NCBI RefSeq assembly: GCF_027924145.1
Contig: NZ_BRVP01000030.1
Span: forward strand, 1-34,471
Origin: Neptunitalea chrysea
GTDB taxonomy: Bacteria > Bacteroidota > Bacteroidia > Flavobacteriales > Flavobacteriaceae
Reading direction: 5' to 3'
Length of the DNA stretch: 34,471 nt
The notes below the pieces were generated by a model that was not told the DNA's origin, ran no database searches, and was given only the letters and a program-made list of their open reading frames with translations. Shown one piece after another: positions 9,542 to 20,270 of this stretch (position 1 is its first letter; each line of letters opens with the position of its first letter). Made by a program: the position numbers and the translations under genes.

Positions 9542-10165
9542 TTATTGTAAAGCAGCAGTAATCGCTTTTGCTATTTGTTCCTTAGTAGTACTATTAATTA
9601 ATGCCTTTCTATCCTTTTCATTAGAAAGATATCCTAGCTCTATTAATACAGACGGAATTTCTTTTACATTATTCATAAAGTAGGTATCGGCAGTAGTAAT
9701 GCTATCATTAACACCAAACTTCTGAGATTTAAACCCATTTAAAATTTTATTTCCGTATTGCTTGGAAGTATCTGACTCATTATTTTTCCCTACACTTACC
9801 ACTACTCCAGATTTTCTAATATCAAGATCCTGCGCTACATGCAACGTAATCACTAAATCAGGGTGAATACTATCCACTTTTGAAATACGATCATTTAACG
9901 ATATGTAATCATCAGTATTTCTAATACCAACAAATTTTATATGAGCATCATTAATAGAAGACAAATATTGAGAAATATTTAAAACTAATTCTTTCTCATT
10001 AATACTATCATAGGTTATGCCCCAATCTACACCTCCATGAGATGCATTGATAACCACCACTTTTTTCTGTGCAGAATTGATATTAAACGCAACCAAAAGA
10101 ACTAAAAAGGGGAATATGGCAATGCGTAAAACTTTCTTTAACATAGTTATTAAATTAGTGAACAC
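9542..10165 (-). CDS. N-acetylmuramoyl-L-alanine amidase (Amidase_3)
   Basis: This 207-residue exported enzyme is short and consists of a signal sequence plus one amidase domain. Zinc ligands are visible as His43 (NASHGGVDWG), Glu57 or Glu59 (NEKELVLN) and His109 (DLVITLHV); the catalytic Glu is Glu176 in PSVLIELGYLSNEKD. It should cut the amide bond between MurNAc and the stem peptide. The annotated start gives MFTNLIT before a second Met at residue 8; starting there (10144) gives a cleaner signal peptide (MLKKVLRIAIFPFLVLL) and is my preferred start. The usual HGGxDPGA reads HGGVDWGI. The MscS gene lies 56 bases upstream on the same strand, which might place both in one cell-envelope transcript. 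Confidence 0.88.
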   Translation of the reverse strand: MFTNLITMLKKVLRIAIFPFLVLLVAFNINSAQKKVVVINASHGGVDWGITYDSINEKELVLNISQYLSSINDAHIKFVGIRNTDDYISLNDRISKVDSIHPDLVITLHVAQDLDIRKSGVVVSVGKNNESDTSKQYGNKILNGFKSQKFGVNDSITTADTYFMNNVKEIPSVLIELGYLSNEKDRKALINSTTKEQIAKAITAALQ

Positions 10166-10221
10166 CGCTAAATTACTTAAACCCTAGTAGATGTATATAA
10201 AAACTTGATTAAAGGATGTTT

Positions 10222-11337
10222 TTATAGTTGATTTACATCTTTTAAATCGTTTATACTACCATTAATTTCAACTCTTGACCTAGGTAAACTATTCGGATAA
10301 TTCTTTTGAAGGAATTTAATAAGCTCTTCCCTAACGTGTACTCTTAAATCCCAAGCGGCTGGAGAATCTTCTGCACTCATTAAAGCTCTCATCTCTATAG
10401 AGCCCTCTTTAGCTTCTGTTACCTGCAAAACATTCACTCTTCCATCCCACAATTTTGTACTTTTTAAAATTCTGGTAAGCTCATTTCTATAATCATTAAA
10501 AGGCACATTGTAATCTGTATAAATAAATACTGTACCCAATATTTGTGACGTAGTACGTGTCCAGTTCTGAAATGGCTTTTCTATAAAGTAGGTAGTTGGC
10601 AATACCAATCTCCTCTGATCCCAAATATTAACCACTACATACGTCAAATTTATTTCTTCTATTCTTCCCCACTCTCCTTCTACAACTACCACATCATCTA
10701 AGCGTATTGGTTGAGTTATGGCTATTTGAATACCCGCTAAAAACCCTCCCAAAACTTTTTGCGCTGCCAAACCTATAATAATTCCGCCTATTCCGGCAGA
10801 AGTTATCAAACTAACCCCAATCTTCTTTATTTCACTAAAGGTCATTAAAGCTAACGCTATGGCTATAATAAGGATTATAAATATCAATACTCTCTCAATA
10901 ATTCTAAACTGTGTATATACTTTACGGGCTTTAAGGTTATCCTTTTGTTTAATATCATACTTCTTAAGCACAAAGTATTTGATCAATTTTACTGCGCTAA
11001 TTGCCATCCAACTAAAAATAGCTATCATTAAAATACTAAATACCTTTTTAGCTGTTTGTGTAAGTAATTCGGGGATTTCTACATACGATAAAGGTACCCA
11101 CAATGCTATTACACAAATAAGTAGTATAACAGGAGTTCTAATCACCGAAAGCATTTTTTTGGTAATCTGACTATCGGAATTTTTAGTCACTCCCTCCAAA
11201 ACTTTATTTGCTATTAAATAAATAGCTAATAGAATAATAAAAGTAGCTCCAAAACCGGTTAGATATGGTACCCATTCATAGCTATCTTTTACAATATCTA
11301 AATTAGGGGTTTGAAAGTAAAGTAACGTGTTTGTCAT
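10222..11337 (-). CDS. MscS-type mechanosensitive ion channel
   Basis: This 371-residue membrane protein has hydrophobic segments near 24-45, 68-85, 98-118 and 148-167, then the pore-lining helix at about 172-202 (GIIIGLAAQKVLGGFLAGIQ). The MscS beta domain follows (RLDDVVVVEGEWGRIEEI and IWDQRRLVLPTTYF, about 205-270), then an alpha/beta C-terminal domain. The pore helix has the Gly/Ala-rich packing typical of MscS. It probably opens under membrane tension to release solutes during osmotic downshock. Length is between E. coli MscS and the larger YbdG/YnaI types, with extra N-terminal helices. Confidence 0.92.
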   Translation of the reverse strand: MTNTLLYFQTPNLDIVKDSYEWVPYLTGFGATFIILLAIYLIANKVLEGVTKNSDSQITKKMLSVIRTPVILLICVIALWVPLSYVEIPELLTQTAKKVFSILMIAIFSWMAISAVKLIKYFVLKKYDIKQKDNLKARKVYTQFRIIERVLIFIILIIAIALALMTFSEIKKIGVSLITSAGIGGIIIGLAAQKVLGGFLAGIQIAITQPIRLDDVVVVEGEWGRIEEINLTYVVVNIWDQRRLVLPTTYFIEKPFQNWTRTTSQILGTVFIYTDYNVPFNDYRNELTRILKSTKLWDGRVNVLQVTEAKEGSIEMRALMSAEDSPAAWDLRVHVREELIKFLQKNYPNSLPRSRVEINGSINDLKDVNQL

Positions 11338-11411
11338 CTTAGTAGTTTAATTTGATAAGGCTCAAATTACTAAAAATGAATTTTTTAGATGACTAACAAA
11401 AAGTTAAATAG

Positions 11412-11446
11412 AACCCAAAACTAACCTAAACAGCTAATTTTGGGTT
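11412..11446. terminator. Hairpin terminator downstream of the GapN-type gene
   Basis: AACCCAAAA (11412-11420) pairs with TTTTGGGTT (11438-11446) around a 17-base loop. The minus-strand transcript of the dehydrogenase reaches it 26 bases after its stop; the downstream tract (TCTATTTAAC) is only moderately U-rich. It separates that gene from the MscS gene. Confidence 0.55.
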
Positions 11447-11471
11447 TTTATGTATACTAATATCTATTAAA

Positions 11472-13049
11472 TTATAGGATATAATCTGTACTAATGAAGT
11501 TAGATACCTTTGTTTCTAAAAGTTTTTCAAGTATCTCTTTGTTGCTGGCATTGTCTTTTGTGGCAACAAACGTTCTAATAGAGAATGAACGTAATGCATC
11601 ATGCACACTAAGGGTACCCACAGCAGAATCTTTTCTACCCGTGAACGGGAATACGTCTGGTCCTCTTTGGCAAGAGCTGTTTAAGTTAACTCTACAAACT
11701 AAGTTTACCAAGGTATCAATGAGTGGAGATAACTCATAAACATCTTTACCAAACAAACTTACCTGCTGACCATAATTAGATAATGCAAGTTCATCTAATA
11801 TCTGATCGATATCGTTAAATAATTTTACCGGTATAACAGGACCAAATTGTTCTTCCTTATATACACGCATCTCCTCAGTTACAGGGTATAAAACAGCAGG
11901 AAAAATATAATTATCGGTTGTTTCTCCTCCTTTTTTATTTAAAATTTCAGCCCCTTTCTCTTTAGCATCATCTATTAAACCTTGAATATAAGTTGGTTTA
12001 TCAGGCTCAGGTAACGGAGTTAATTTTACTCCTGCCTCCCAAGGGTTACCTAACTTTAAAGCATCTACCTTGGCTGCAAAACGCTTGTTAAACTCTTCAC
12101 GTATATCTTCATGTACATATACAATTTTAAGGGCTGTACAACGCTGTCCGTTAAAAGAAAGTGTACCGTTAATACATTCTTCTACGGCCAAGTCTAAATC
12201 GGCATCAGGTAAAATAATAGCTGGGTTTTTAGCCTCTAATCCTAATACTAAACGTAATCTATTTTTATTAGGGTGTTGATCTTGTAATGCAATAGCCGAC
12301 TTACTATTACCAATAAGTGCCAATACATCTATACGACCACTTTGCATAATTGGTGCAGCTACTTCTCTACCACGACCAAAAATAATGTTTACTACACCTC
12401 TAGGGAAACTGTTTCTAAAGGCTTCCATTAACGGCGTAATTAATAATACACCATGCTTAGCCGGTTTAAAAATTGCTGTATTACCCATTATTAATGCAGG
12501 AATTAGCAATGCAAATGTCTCATTTAAAGGATAATTATACGGCCCTAAACATAGTACTACTCCAAGAGGGCCTCTTCTAATATGAGCATAAACACCATCC
12601 CTATTTAAAAACTTAGCACTATCTCTGTCTAACTGCTTATAATCTTCTATAGTATCGTAAATATACTCTACAGTTCTATCGAACTCTTTTTCAGAGTCAG
12701 GTAAATTTTTACCTATCTCCCACATTAAAAGTTTTACCACCTCATCGCGCTTGGTTTTCATTTGCTCAACAAATTTTTCCATACACGATATTCTATCAGA
12801 AACCTTCATTGTGGGCCACGCTCCTTTACCTTTACCAAAAGCATCACAAGCAGATAAAAGTACTTCATTAGCACTTTCTGCATCCATATTAGGAACACTA
12901 CCTAATAGGGTTGGCTTGTAATCTTCAGAAATAGAAATGGTTGAAAGTACCTCTGCGGTTTGTCCTTCCCATTTTTTTAATTCTCCATTCACTAAATACG
13001 TATTGTGATGAAGAGGGCTGTTTATTTGAAATTGTTCAGGTATTTCCAA
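11472..13049 (-). CDS. gapN: NADP-dependent glyceraldehyde-3-phosphate dehydrogenase (GapN-type aldehyde dehydrogenase)
   Basis: This 525-residue aldehyde dehydrogenase has catalytic Cys304 ([10 protein letters not shown]), Glu272 (LGLEAKNP) and oxyanion Asn172 (GPYNYPLNE). The GQRCTALK context and the [14 protein letters not shown] loop are those of non-phosphorylating GapN enzymes, which oxidise glyceraldehyde-3-phosphate directly to 3-phosphoglycerate while making NADPH and no ATP. The protein carries about 30-40 more residues than Gram-positive GapN. The family is certain; the substrate is inferred from motif context and could be another aldehyde. It lies 100 bases beyond the ilvA stop on the same strand with no clear terminator between them, so some cotranscription with ilvA is possible. 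Confidence 0.82.
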   Translation of the reverse strand: MEIPEQFQINSPLHHNTYLVNGELKKWEGQTAEVLSTISISEDYKPTLLGSVPNMDAESANEVLLSACDAFGKGKGAWPTMKVSDRISCMEKFVEQMKTKRDEVVKLLMWEIGKNLPDSEKEFDRTVEYIYDTIEDYKQLDRDSAKFLNRDGVYAHIRRGPLGVVLCLGPYNYPLNETFALLIPALIMGNTAIFKPAKHGVLLITPLMEAFRNSFPRGVVNIIFGRGREVAAPIMQSGRIDVLALIGNSKSAIALQDQHPNKNRLRLVLGLEAKNPAIILPDADLDLAVEECINGTLSFNGQRCTALKIVYVHEDIREEFNKRFAAKVDALKLGNPWEAGVKLTPLPEPDKPTYIQGLIDDAKEKGAEILNKKGGETTDNYIFPAVLYPVTEEMRVYKEEQFGPVIPVKLFNDIDQILDELALSNYGQQVSLFGKDVYELSPLIDTLVNLVCRVNLNSSCQRGPDVFPFTGRKDSAVGTLSVHDALRSFSIRTFVATKDNASNKEILEKLLETKVSNFISTDYIL

Positions 13050-13149
13050 AATTATATTTTTTAGTAGTTCTAATTGTAAATTTATTAATTTTCATTGCTC
13101 TAAAAAAGTCATTTGACAATGTATTATATAAATTTAACAAAAGGTTTTT

Positions 13150-14412
13150 TTAAATTAAAAACTGAAACAAATCAGGGTTAGTATTTAAATAATCACCATA
13201 AAATTTACGTTTTTTCATTCGTTCAATCAACGGCTCAAGGTCATCACTACTCTTTAACTCAATCCCCACTACAGCAGGACCATTCTCACGATTGGTTTTT
13301 TTAGAATATTCAAAATAAGTGATATCATCTTCTGGGCCTAAAATTTCCGCTACAAATTCTTTCAATGCACCGGCTCTTTGCGGAAAGCTTACTAAAAAAT
13401 AATGTTTAAGATTCGCATATAGTAATGCTTTTTCCTTTATTTCAGGAGTTCTGGTAATATCATTGTTACTACCACTAACAACACAACCTACTCTTTTACC
13501 TTTTAATTCATCTTTAAAGAAATCGAGTACCGCAATACTTAAAGCCCCTGCAGGCTCTACAACTACAGCGTCTTTGTTGTACATATCTAAAATAATCTGG
13601 CAAACCTTACCTTCAGGTACCGTCACCATCTTATATAAATTCTCTTTACATATGGCAAAAGTTAAATCTCCCACACGTTTTACCGAAGCACCATCTACAA
13701 ATTTGTCAACGGTATCAAGTTCTGTATTTTCCTTATTCTGAATAGATGTTAACATAGAAGGTGCTCCTAAAGGTTCTACTCCAATAACTTTCGTATTTGG
13801 TGATAGCGTTTTAAAAACAGTACTAACACCGGCAGATAAACCTCCACCTCCAACAGGAACAAATAAATAATCCAATGGTTCTTCAGATTGTTCTATAATC
13901 TCTAAACCAACGGTTCCTTGTCCTTCTATTACTTTCTCATCATCAAAAGGATGAACAAATGTCTTTTTTTGCTCGTTGCATTGCTTTATAGCTGCCTTAT
14001 AAGAATCATCATAGGTATCTCCTGTAAGTACAATCTCCACATAATTTTCACCAAACATAGCTACTTGCTCTACTTTTTGCTTTGGTGTAGGAGAAGGCAT
14101 AAAGATAGTACCCATAATACCTAATTTTTTACACGAAAAAGCTACTCCCTGAGCATGATTTCCTGCACTTGCACATACAATACCATGAGCCTTTTCTGTA
14201 TCAGATAACGATTGTATTTTATTGTAAGCTCCACGTATCTTATAAGAACGTACAATTTGCAAATCTTCTCTTTTTAAAAATACATCTGCATCATACATCC
14301 TTGAAAGTCGTAGACTTTTATCAAAAGCGGTTTTAGCAGCTACCTCTTGTACATTAACAGCAGCTTGTTTAACTGCTTCTAAATTCGGAAAATAAACAGC
14401 TTTTGTGTTCAT
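13150..14412 (-). CDS. ilvA: Threonine ammonia-lyase (threonine deaminase)
   Basis: This 420-residue fold-type II PLP enzyme has Schiff-base Lys58 in SYKIRGAYN and the phosphate-binding PVGGGGLSAG loop. A single C-terminal ACT-like regulatory domain (about residues 325-420) follows, against two in the 514-residue E. coli enzyme. It converts threonine to 2-oxobutanoate and ammonia, the entry reaction to isoleucine. Its place at the end of the ilvDBNC cluster supports the biosynthetic role. It is separated from ilvC by 158 bases containing a strong terminator hairpin, so it is probably expressed partly on its own or by read-through. Feedback inhibition by isoleucine through the ACT-like domain is family knowledge. 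Confidence 0.93.
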   Translation of the reverse strand: MNTKAVYFPNLEAVKQAAVNVQEVAAKTAFDKSLRLSRMYDADVFLKREDLQIVRSYKIRGAYNKIQSLSDTEKAHGIVCASAGNHAQGVAFSCKKLGIMGTIFMPSPTPKQKVEQVAMFGENYVEIVLTGDTYDDSYKAAIKQCNEQKKTFVHPFDDEKVIEGQGTVGLEIIEQSEEPLDYLFVPVGGGGLSAGVSTVFKTLSPNTKVIGVEPLGAPSMLTSIQNKENTELDTVDKFVDGASVKRVGDLTFAICKENLYKMVTVPEGKVCQIILDMYNKDAVVVEPAGALSIAVLDFFKDELKGKRVGCVVSGSNNDITRTPEIKEKALLYANLKHYFLVSFPQRAGALKEFVAEILGPEDDITYFEYSKKTNRENGPAVVGIELKSSDDLEPLIERMKKRKFYGDYLNTNPDLFQFLI

Positions 14413-14503
14413 TTATTTAAATAATATCTTAGTTAGCAAAAAAATAAAGTGTCTTTAGTAAGTACCCAAATCACTTTTCTAAAGTTACACTTTTATAATA
14501 AAC

Positions 14504-14561
14504 AAAAATTAAAAGGAACTGCCTGAAAATAATGAAGAAAAAATAGCTTTTCAGGCAGTTC
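14504..14561 (-). terminator. Terminator between ilvC and ilvA
   Basis: GAACTGCCTGAAAA (14516-14529) and TTTTCAGGCAGTTC (14548-14561) form a perfect 14-bp stem with an 18-base loop. On the minus strand it begins about 10 bases past the ilvC stop and is followed by CCTTTTAATTTTTG, a U-rich tail. It should stop or reduce transcription from ilvDBNC before ilvA. Confidence 0.85.
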
Positions 14562-14570
14562 TAATCCTAA

Positions 14571-16043
14571 CTAAATAATTTTTTTCATGGCAGTCATTGA
14601 AGCTCTTAACCAAGCACCAACTTCCTCTATAGGATGATTTCTGATAGCATCGTTAACGGCAATCAATTCTTTATTATCAACTCCATTATCTCCGCCTTCA
14701 AAAGTTCCGCCAATTACATCAATGTCTATTTTAGCCATAAAGTCTTTTAATAAAGGCTTACAAGCATGATCAAATAAATAACAACCATACTCAGCCGTAT
14801 CTGAAATTACACGGTTCATTTCAAACAACTTCTTACGTGCAATCGTATTTGCAATTAAAGGAGTTTCATGTAACGACTCGTAGTACGCAGATTCTTCTAT
14901 AATGCCTGCTTCTGTCATTACTTCAAATGCAAGTTCTACACCCGACTTTACAAAAGCTACCATTAAAATACCTTTATCAAAAAAGACCTGTTCACTTATT
15001 TCTTCAGAAGTAATAGCAGTTTTCTCAAATGCTGTTTCTCCTGTAGCCTTTCTCCAAGTTAATAAGTTCACATCATCATTAGCCCAGTCTTCCATCATTG
15101 TTTTAGAGAAATGACCACTCATAATGTCGTCCATATGCTTTTCAAACAACGGACGCATAATATCTTTTAACTCTTCTGTTAATTTAAATGCTTCAATTTT
15201 AGCAGGATTCGATAGCCTATCCATCATATTGGTAATACCACCGTGCTTTAAAGCTTCTGTAATGGTTTCCCAACCATACTGAACCAATTTGGCAGCATAC
15301 TCGGCATCTACACCTTTCTCAACCATTTTATCAAAAGATAAAATAGAACCTGTTTGTAGCAATCCGCATAAAATGGTTTGCTCACCCATTAAATCCGATT
15401 TTACCTCAGCCACAAATGAAGAATGTAAAACACCCGCTTTATGCCCACCTGTAGCTGCAGCATATGCTTTTGCTTGTGCCAATCCTTTTCCTTCTGGGTC
15501 ATTCTCTGGGTGTACCGCAATTAACGTTGGTACGCCAAAACCTCTTTTATATTCTTCTCTTACCTCAGACCCTGGACTTTTTGGTGCTACCATAATTACC
15601 GTAAGATCTTTACGAATTTGCATACCTTCTTCTACTACATTAAAACCGTGAGAATACGATAAGGTAGCACCTTCTTTCATTAAAGGCATAATAACAGAAA
15701 CTACATTTGTATGTTGTTTATCTGGTGTAAGGTTACATACCAAATCCGCTGTAGGAATTAAATCTTTGTAAGTTCCAACTGTAAAACCATTTTCAGTTGC
15801 ATTCACATAGGAAGTTCTTTTTTCATCTATAGCCGCCTGTCTTAAGGCATAAGAAACATCTAAACCGCTATCTCTCATGTTTAACCCCTGATTTAATCCT
15901 TGAGCTCCACAACCTACAATAACCACTTTTTTGCCGGCCAATGCTGCTACACCATCACTGAATTCTGAAACATCCATAAACTCACACACTCCTAATTGAT
16001 TTAACTTTTCGCGTAATGATAGTGTATTGAAATAATTTTCCAT
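14571..16043 (-). CDS. ilvC: Ketol-acid reductoisomerase, class II (long form)
   Basis: This 490-residue enzyme has the N-terminal Rossmann fold ([20 protein letters not shown], from about residue 35) followed by the duplicated knotted helical domain of class II enzymes; class I proteins have only about 330 residues. It isomerises and reduces acetolactate or acetohydroxybutyrate to the dihydroxy acids of the valine and isoleucine pathways, using NADPH and Mg2+. Metal-binding acidic residues are expected in the [11 protein letters not shown] and later Glu-rich segments. The gene follows ilvN by 25 bases in the ilv operon. The usual opening [18 protein letters not shown] confirms the start. Confidence 0.96.
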   Translation of the reverse strand: MENYFNTLSLREKLNQLGVCEFMDVSEFSDGVAALAGKKVVIVGCGAQGLNQGLNMRDSGLDVSYALRQAAIDEKRTSYVNATENGFTVGTYKDLIPTADLVCNLTPDKQHTNVVSVIMPLMKEGATLSYSHGFNVVEEGMQIRKDLTVIMVAPKSPGSEVREEYKRGFGVPTLIAVHPENDPEGKGLAQAKAYAAATGGHKAGVLHSSFVAEVKSDLMGEQTILCGLLQTGSILSFDKMVEKGVDAEYAAKLVQYGWETITEALKHGGITNMMDRLSNPAKIEAFKLTEELKDIMRPLFEKHMDDIMSGHFSKTMMEDWANDDVNLLTWRKATGETAFEKTAITSEEISEQVFFDKGILMVAFVKSGVELAFEVMTEAGIIEESAYYESLHETPLIANTIARKKLFEMNRVISDTAEYGCYLFDHACKPLLKDFMAKIDIDVIGGTFEGGDNGVDNKELIAVNDAIRNHPIEEVGAWLRASMTAMKKII

Positions 16044-16068
16044 TTGTTTTTATTTCTATGATTTATAG

Positions 16069-16605
16069 TTAATTAGTTTTAATTTCTTGAGATTTTTCTA
16101 AAATATTAGAAATTTCCATGGTTTCTTTAGAAACCGAAATACGCCCCGAACGTACAAATTGCATAATACCATAAGGTTCTAATTCATTAGACAGTTCTTC
16201 TATCTCGTGCCTTCTACCGGTTTTAGCAATTACAAAAAAGTTTCTTGATACAGTAACAATTTGTGAATTGCTTTCTTTAATAATATTTTGAATCTGGCGT
16301 TCATCAAATAACAAATCAGATTTAATTTTAAACAAAGCAGATTCCTGATAAATAATTTCTTCATCGGTATGATAAAAAGCTTTTATCACCTCAATCTGTT
16401 TTTCAAGCTGCCCTGTTATTTTTCGAACCCAATCTTCGGTAGTCTTTACTAGAATCACATATTTATGAACTCCCTTAATTTCACTTCGGGAAGCATTCAT
16501 ACTTTCAATATTAATATGTCTCTTCAAAAATATGCCCGAAACACGATTTAACAATCCAACATTGTTTTCGGTATATACTGTAATGGTATAAAATTTTTCT
16601 TCCAT
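16069..16605 (-). CDS. ilvN: Acetolactate synthase small (regulatory) subunit
   Basis: This 178-residue protein starts with an ACT domain (YTITVYTENNVGLLNRVSG, then INIESMNASRSE) and has the C-terminal ALS-associated domain. It binds and activates the large subunit and confers feedback inhibition by branched-chain amino acids; valine sensitivity is family inference. The start lies only 5 bases after the ilvB stop, which suggests translational coupling. Its length agrees with IlvN/IlvH small subunits. Confidence 0.94.
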   Translation of the reverse strand: MEEKFYTITVYTENNVGLLNRVSGIFLKRHINIESMNASRSEIKGVHKYVILVKTTEDWVRKITGQLEKQIEVIKAFYHTDEEIIYQESALFKIKSDLLFDERQIQNIIKESNSQIVTVSRNFFVIAKTGRRHEIEELSNELEPYGIMQFVRSGRISVSKETMEISNILEKSQEIKTN

Positions 16606-16610
16606 TCTTA

Positions 16611-18344
16611 TTAGCTTAATCTACATTCTGAAACACTTGATCCGGTTGGAATCATTGGGAATACATTATCTTCTTTTTCTACAACTACTTCTAAAAAGTA
16701 AGCGCCTTCTGTAGTCATCATCTCATGGATAGCATCTGCTAACTCTTCCCTTTTAGTTACTTTTTTGGCGGGTATATGATATCCTTCAGCAATTTTAACA
16801 AAATCAGGATTAATCATTTCCGTAGAAGCGTAACGCTTGTCAAAAAACAACTGTTGCCATTGGCGAACCATTCCTAAGAACTCATTATTTAGTACTACAA
16901 TTTTAACAGGTATTTGTGTTTGGTAGATCGTTCCTAATTCTTGTATGGTCATCTGATAACCTCCATCACCTGCAATAGCTACTACAGGTCTGTTTGGTGC
17001 TCCCATAGCTGCTCCCATAGATGCCGGCAAAGCAAATCCCATGGTACCAAGACCTCCAGATGTTACATTACTCTTAGAATTTTTAAACTTAGCATACCTA
17101 CAAGTAAACATTTGGTGCTGTCCTACATCTGAAACAACAATTGCTTCATTGTTCGACTCTTTATTAATCTGATTAATAACCTCAGCCATTGTTAAACCTT
17201 CTTTTGTTGGCTCTAATTCTGGTTGAATTACTTTTTCAAATTCGATATCATAAAGTCTTTTGAACTCACCAAACCACTCAGGATATGTTTTTTCTTCAAT
17301 TAGCGGCATCATTTGCTGCAAAGTCTCTTTTACATTTCCTAATACAGGCACAGCTGCCTTTACATTCTTATCAATTTCAGACGGATCAATTTCAAAATGA
17401 ATCACCTTCGCCTGTTTTGCATATCTAGATAAATCACCTGTAACTCTATCATCAAAACGCATTCCTAAGGCAATTAATACATCACATTCATTAGTTAATA
17501 AATTAGGTGCGTAATTACCATGCATACCAACCATACCAACATTTAACGGATGATCTGAATCTAAAGCCGATAAACCTAAAACAGTCCATGCTGCCGGAAT
17601 TCCGGATTTTTCTATAAAAGTCTTTAATTCTTCTTCTGCATTCCCTAGTAAAATACCTTGCCCAAATACAATCATTGGCTTTTTAGCAGCGTTAATTAAT
17701 TGAGCTGCTGCTTCCACTTTTGTAATATCAATATCTGGTACTGGTTTGTAACTACGAATGTCAGTACACTTTTTATATTCAAATTCAAATTGCTGAAATT
17801 GAGCATCCTTTGTAATATCAATTAGTACAGGTCCTGGTCTACCCGTTCTTGCTATATAAAATGCCTTTGCTAAAATAGCAGGGATTTCATTGGCATCTGT
17901 AATTTGATAATTCCATTTGGTAATAGGCGTAGAAATACCCACGATATCGGTTTCCTGAAAAGCATCCGATCCTAATAAATGACTCGCTACCTGTCCTGTA
18001 ATACATACAACAGGATTTGAGTCTATCTGAGCATCGGCCAATCCGGTGACCAGATTGGTTGCACCAGGACCCGATGTTGCAAAAGCAACTCCTACCTTTC
18101 CACTAACTCTGGCAAACCCCTGAGCTGCATGAACAGCTCCTTGTTCATGTCTGGTTAAGACATGATGCAGTTTGTCCTGAAATTTAAATAATTCGTCATA
18201 AATTGGCATAATGGCACCTCCGGGATAACCGTAAACAGTTTTTACCCCTTCAGCCAACAAACAATGGATTACCGCTTCCGATCCGGTAATCTTAATTTTC
18301 TTCTGAGCTTTAGTTACTTCGCTTTTCATTGTTTCTGTTTCCAT
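16611..18344 (-). CDS. ilvB: Acetolactate synthase large (catalytic) subunit
   Basis: This 577-residue thiamine-diphosphate enzyme has catalytic Glu67 in TRHEQGAVHAAQG and the FATSGPGATNLVTG segment. The central FAD-binding domain follows, then the ThDP motif starting GDGGYQMTIQEL and ending in VLNNEFLG. It condenses two pyruvates to 2-acetolactate, or pyruvate with 2-oxobutanoate to 2-aceto-2-hydroxybutyrate, the first common step to valine/leucine and isoleucine. It lies 15 bases after the ilvD stop. A second in-frame Met (METETMKSEV) near the start could be used instead. Confidence 0.96.
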   Translation of the reverse strand: METETMKSEVTKAQKKIKITGSEAVIHCLLAEGVKTVYGYPGGAIMPIYDELFKFQDKLHHVLTRHEQGAVHAAQGFARVSGKVGVAFATSGPGATNLVTGLADAQIDSNPVVCITGQVASHLLGSDAFQETDIVGISTPITKWNYQITDANEIPAILAKAFYIARTGRPGPVLIDITKDAQFQQFEFEYKKCTDIRSYKPVPDIDITKVEAAAQLINAAKKPMIVFGQGILLGNAEEELKTFIEKSGIPAAWTVLGLSALDSDHPLNVGMVGMHGNYAPNLLTNECDVLIALGMRFDDRVTGDLSRYAKQAKVIHFEIDPSEIDKNVKAAVPVLGNVKETLQQMMPLIEEKTYPEWFGEFKRLYDIEFEKVIQPELEPTKEGLTMAEVINQINKESNNEAIVVSDVGQHQMFTCRYAKFKNSKSNVTSGGLGTMGFALPASMGAAMGAPNRPVVAIAGDGGYQMTIQELGTIYQTQIPVKIVVLNNEFLGMVRQWQQLFFDKRYASTEMINPDFVKIAEGYHIPAKKVTKREELADAIHEMMTTEGAYFLEVVVEKEDNVFPMIPTGSSVSECRLS

Positions 18345-18359
18345 AAATCAAACTACAAA

Positions 18360-20036
18360 TTAAAAAATGTCGGTTACACAACCTTTAGCGGCCGATGAAA
18401 CCGTTCTTGCATATTTATATAAACTACCAGATTTCACCTTTAATTCAGGCTTCACCCATTTTGCTTTTCTTTCTGCTAATTCTTCATTAGACAATTCCAT
18501 ATTAATGGTATTGTTAACGGCATCAATTGTAATAGTATCTCCATCTTCAACTAATCCAATTCCGCCACCTTCTTGTGCCTCAGGAGAAACGTGACCTACC
18601 ACAAATCCGTGAGAACCACCTGAAAAACGTCCATCTGTAATCAAGGCTACATCTTTACCTAAACCTGCCCCCATAATAGCCGATGTTGGTTTTAACATCT
18701 CTGGCATACCAGGTGCTCCTTTAGGTCCTTCATAACGAATAACTACAACATCTCCTTTTTGTACTTTTCCGTTTTTAATACCTTCATTTACTTCTGCTTC
18801 ACTATTAAATACACGGGCTGTACCTGTAAAACTTAATCCTTCTTTACCCGTAATTTTAGCCACAGCTCCTTCGGTTGCAAGGTTACCATACAATACTCTA
18901 ATGTGTCCGGTTTCTTTTATCGGTTCATCAACAGCTTTAATAATTTGCTGATCTTCTGCTAAATCAGGTACATCTAGCAAGTTTTCTGCTAATGTTTTAC
19001 CGGTAACCGTCATGCAATCACCATGTAGCATACCTTGTTTTAGCATGTATTTTAATACTGCGGGCACCCCTCCTATTTTATGAAGGTCTTCCATTACATA
19101 TTTACCGCTTGGTTTTAAATCGGCAAGTAACGGAGTACTTTCACTAATACGAGTAATATCCTTTAAAGTAAAGTCAACCTCTGCAGCATGAGCTATTGCC
19201 ATAAAGTGTAATACCGCATTGGTAGAACCTCCAAGTACAGTTACCAATCTAAAAGCATTTTCTAACGCTTCTTTGGTAACAATATCTCTTGGTTTAATAT
19301 CTTCTTTTAATAAATGTAATAAAGCTGCTCCCGCAGCTTCACAATCAGCTCCCTTACCCTTATTTTCTGCAGGAATTGACGAATTAAAAGGCATAGACAT
19401 ACCCATAGCTTCTATAGCAGAAGCCATCGTATTTGCTGTATACATACCACCACAGGCTCCTGCACCCGGACATGCTTTATGTATAACTTCTTTAAATTCT
19501 TTCTGATCTATGGTTCCAGCTACTTTTTGCCCATACGCTTCGAAAGCCGAAATAATATCCAACTTTTTATTGTTATGACATCCTGGTGCTATGGTACCAC
19601 CATAAACAAGTATAGATGGCCTATTTAAACGTAACTGTGCCATTAAGGCTCCAGGCATATTTTTATCGCATCCTACAACGGTAACTAAACCATCATAACA
19701 CATGGCTTGTACAACCGTTTCTATAGAATCGGCTATAATATCTCTAGAGGGCAGCGAATAACGCATCCCTGGAGTTCCATTAGAAATCCCATCGCTAACA
19801 CCAATGGTGTTAAAAATTAGTCCTACTAAATTAGTAGATTCTACTCCTGTTTTTACTTCTGTAGCTAATTTGTTTAAATGTACGTTACAAGGGTTTCCCT
19901 CATATCCTGTACTTGCTATTCCAACAAAAGGTTTTTGCAGATCCTCATCGGTTAAACCTAATGCATGCAACATTGCCTGAGCTGCAGGCAATGTCTCATT
20001 CTGAGTAACTACTTTACTATATTTGTTTAAACTCAT
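18360..20036 (-). CDS. ilvD: Dihydroxy-acid dehydratase
   Basis: This 558-residue Fe-S dehydratase of the IlvD/Edd family has Cys50 (EGNPCNVHL), Cys123 ([14 protein letters not shown]) and Cys195 ([16 protein letters not shown]). These are the three cysteines seen in [2Fe-2S]-type members. It converts the dihydroxy acids made by IlvC to the 2-oxo acids just before transamination to valine and isoleucine. It is the first gene of the ilvDBNC unit. Its start is about 170 bases downstream of a terminator/antiterminator leader (20205-20325) that probably controls the whole operon. Confidence 0.95.
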   Translation of the reverse strand: MSLNKYSKVVTQNETLPAAQAMLHALGLTDEDLQKPFVGIASTGYEGNPCNVHLNKLATEVKTGVESTNLVGLIFNTIGVSDGISNGTPGMRYSLPSRDIIADSIETVVQAMCYDGLVTVVGCDKNMPGALMAQLRLNRPSILVYGGTIAPGCHNNKKLDIISAFEAYGQKVAGTIDQKEFKEVIHKACPGAGACGGMYTANTMASAIEAMGMSMPFNSSIPAENKGKGADCEAAGAALLHLLKEDIKPRDIVTKEALENAFRLVTVLGGSTNAVLHFMAIAHAAEVDFTLKDITRISESTPLLADLKPSGKYVMEDLHKIGGVPAVLKYMLKQGMLHGDCMTVTGKTLAENLLDVPDLAEDQQIIKAVDEPIKETGHIRVLYGNLATEGAVAKITGKEGLSFTGTARVFNSEAEVNEGIKNGKVQKGDVVVIRYEGPKGAPGMPEMLKPTSAIMGAGLGKDVALITDGRFSGGSHGFVVGHVSPEAQEGGGIGLVEDGDTITIDAVNNTINMELSNEELAERKAKWVKPELKVKSGSLYKYARTVSSAAKGCVTDIF

Positions 20037-20204
20037 TATTTCTGTTAAATCGTTGAATTATTTTTAACTTATATCAAATTTATTATGTTTCACTTCTTAT
20101 GTATATCAACATCCTGTATACAGTCTAAATCCAAATCAAAATTTAAACATTTAAAATACTGAATTCCAATAATTTAAATTCATGTTTTGAATTACATTCA
20201 ATGC

Positions 20205-20270
20205 AAAAAAAAAGCCTGCAATACGATGATGCAGGCTACTTATTTTTATGGTATAACAAACTGCATCACC
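20205..20270 (-). promoter_or_regulatory. Transcription attenuator of the ilv operon (antiterminator/terminator)
   Basis: Read on the minus strand, arm 2 GGTGATGCAG (20270-20261) can pair with arm 3 CTGCATCATC (20234-20225): nine Watson-Crick pairs and one G-U. Arm 3 also contains most of the 5' side of a terminator, AGCCTGCA (20237-20230) with TGCAGGCT (20220-20213), followed by nine T residues (20213-20205). The two structures exclude each other. Arm 2 overlaps the stop codon of the upstream leader peptide, so a ribosome that finishes the peptide should cover arm 2 and let the terminator form. A ribosome stalled at the Ile codons should leave arm 2 free and allow read-through to ilvD. The mechanism is inferred from geometry; the pairings are seen directly. 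Confidence 0.8.

Noticed and set aside
15289-15651. 120-codon plus-strand frame inside ilvC
   Set aside because: Antisense shadow of a highly conserved gene; no family resemblance or initiation context.
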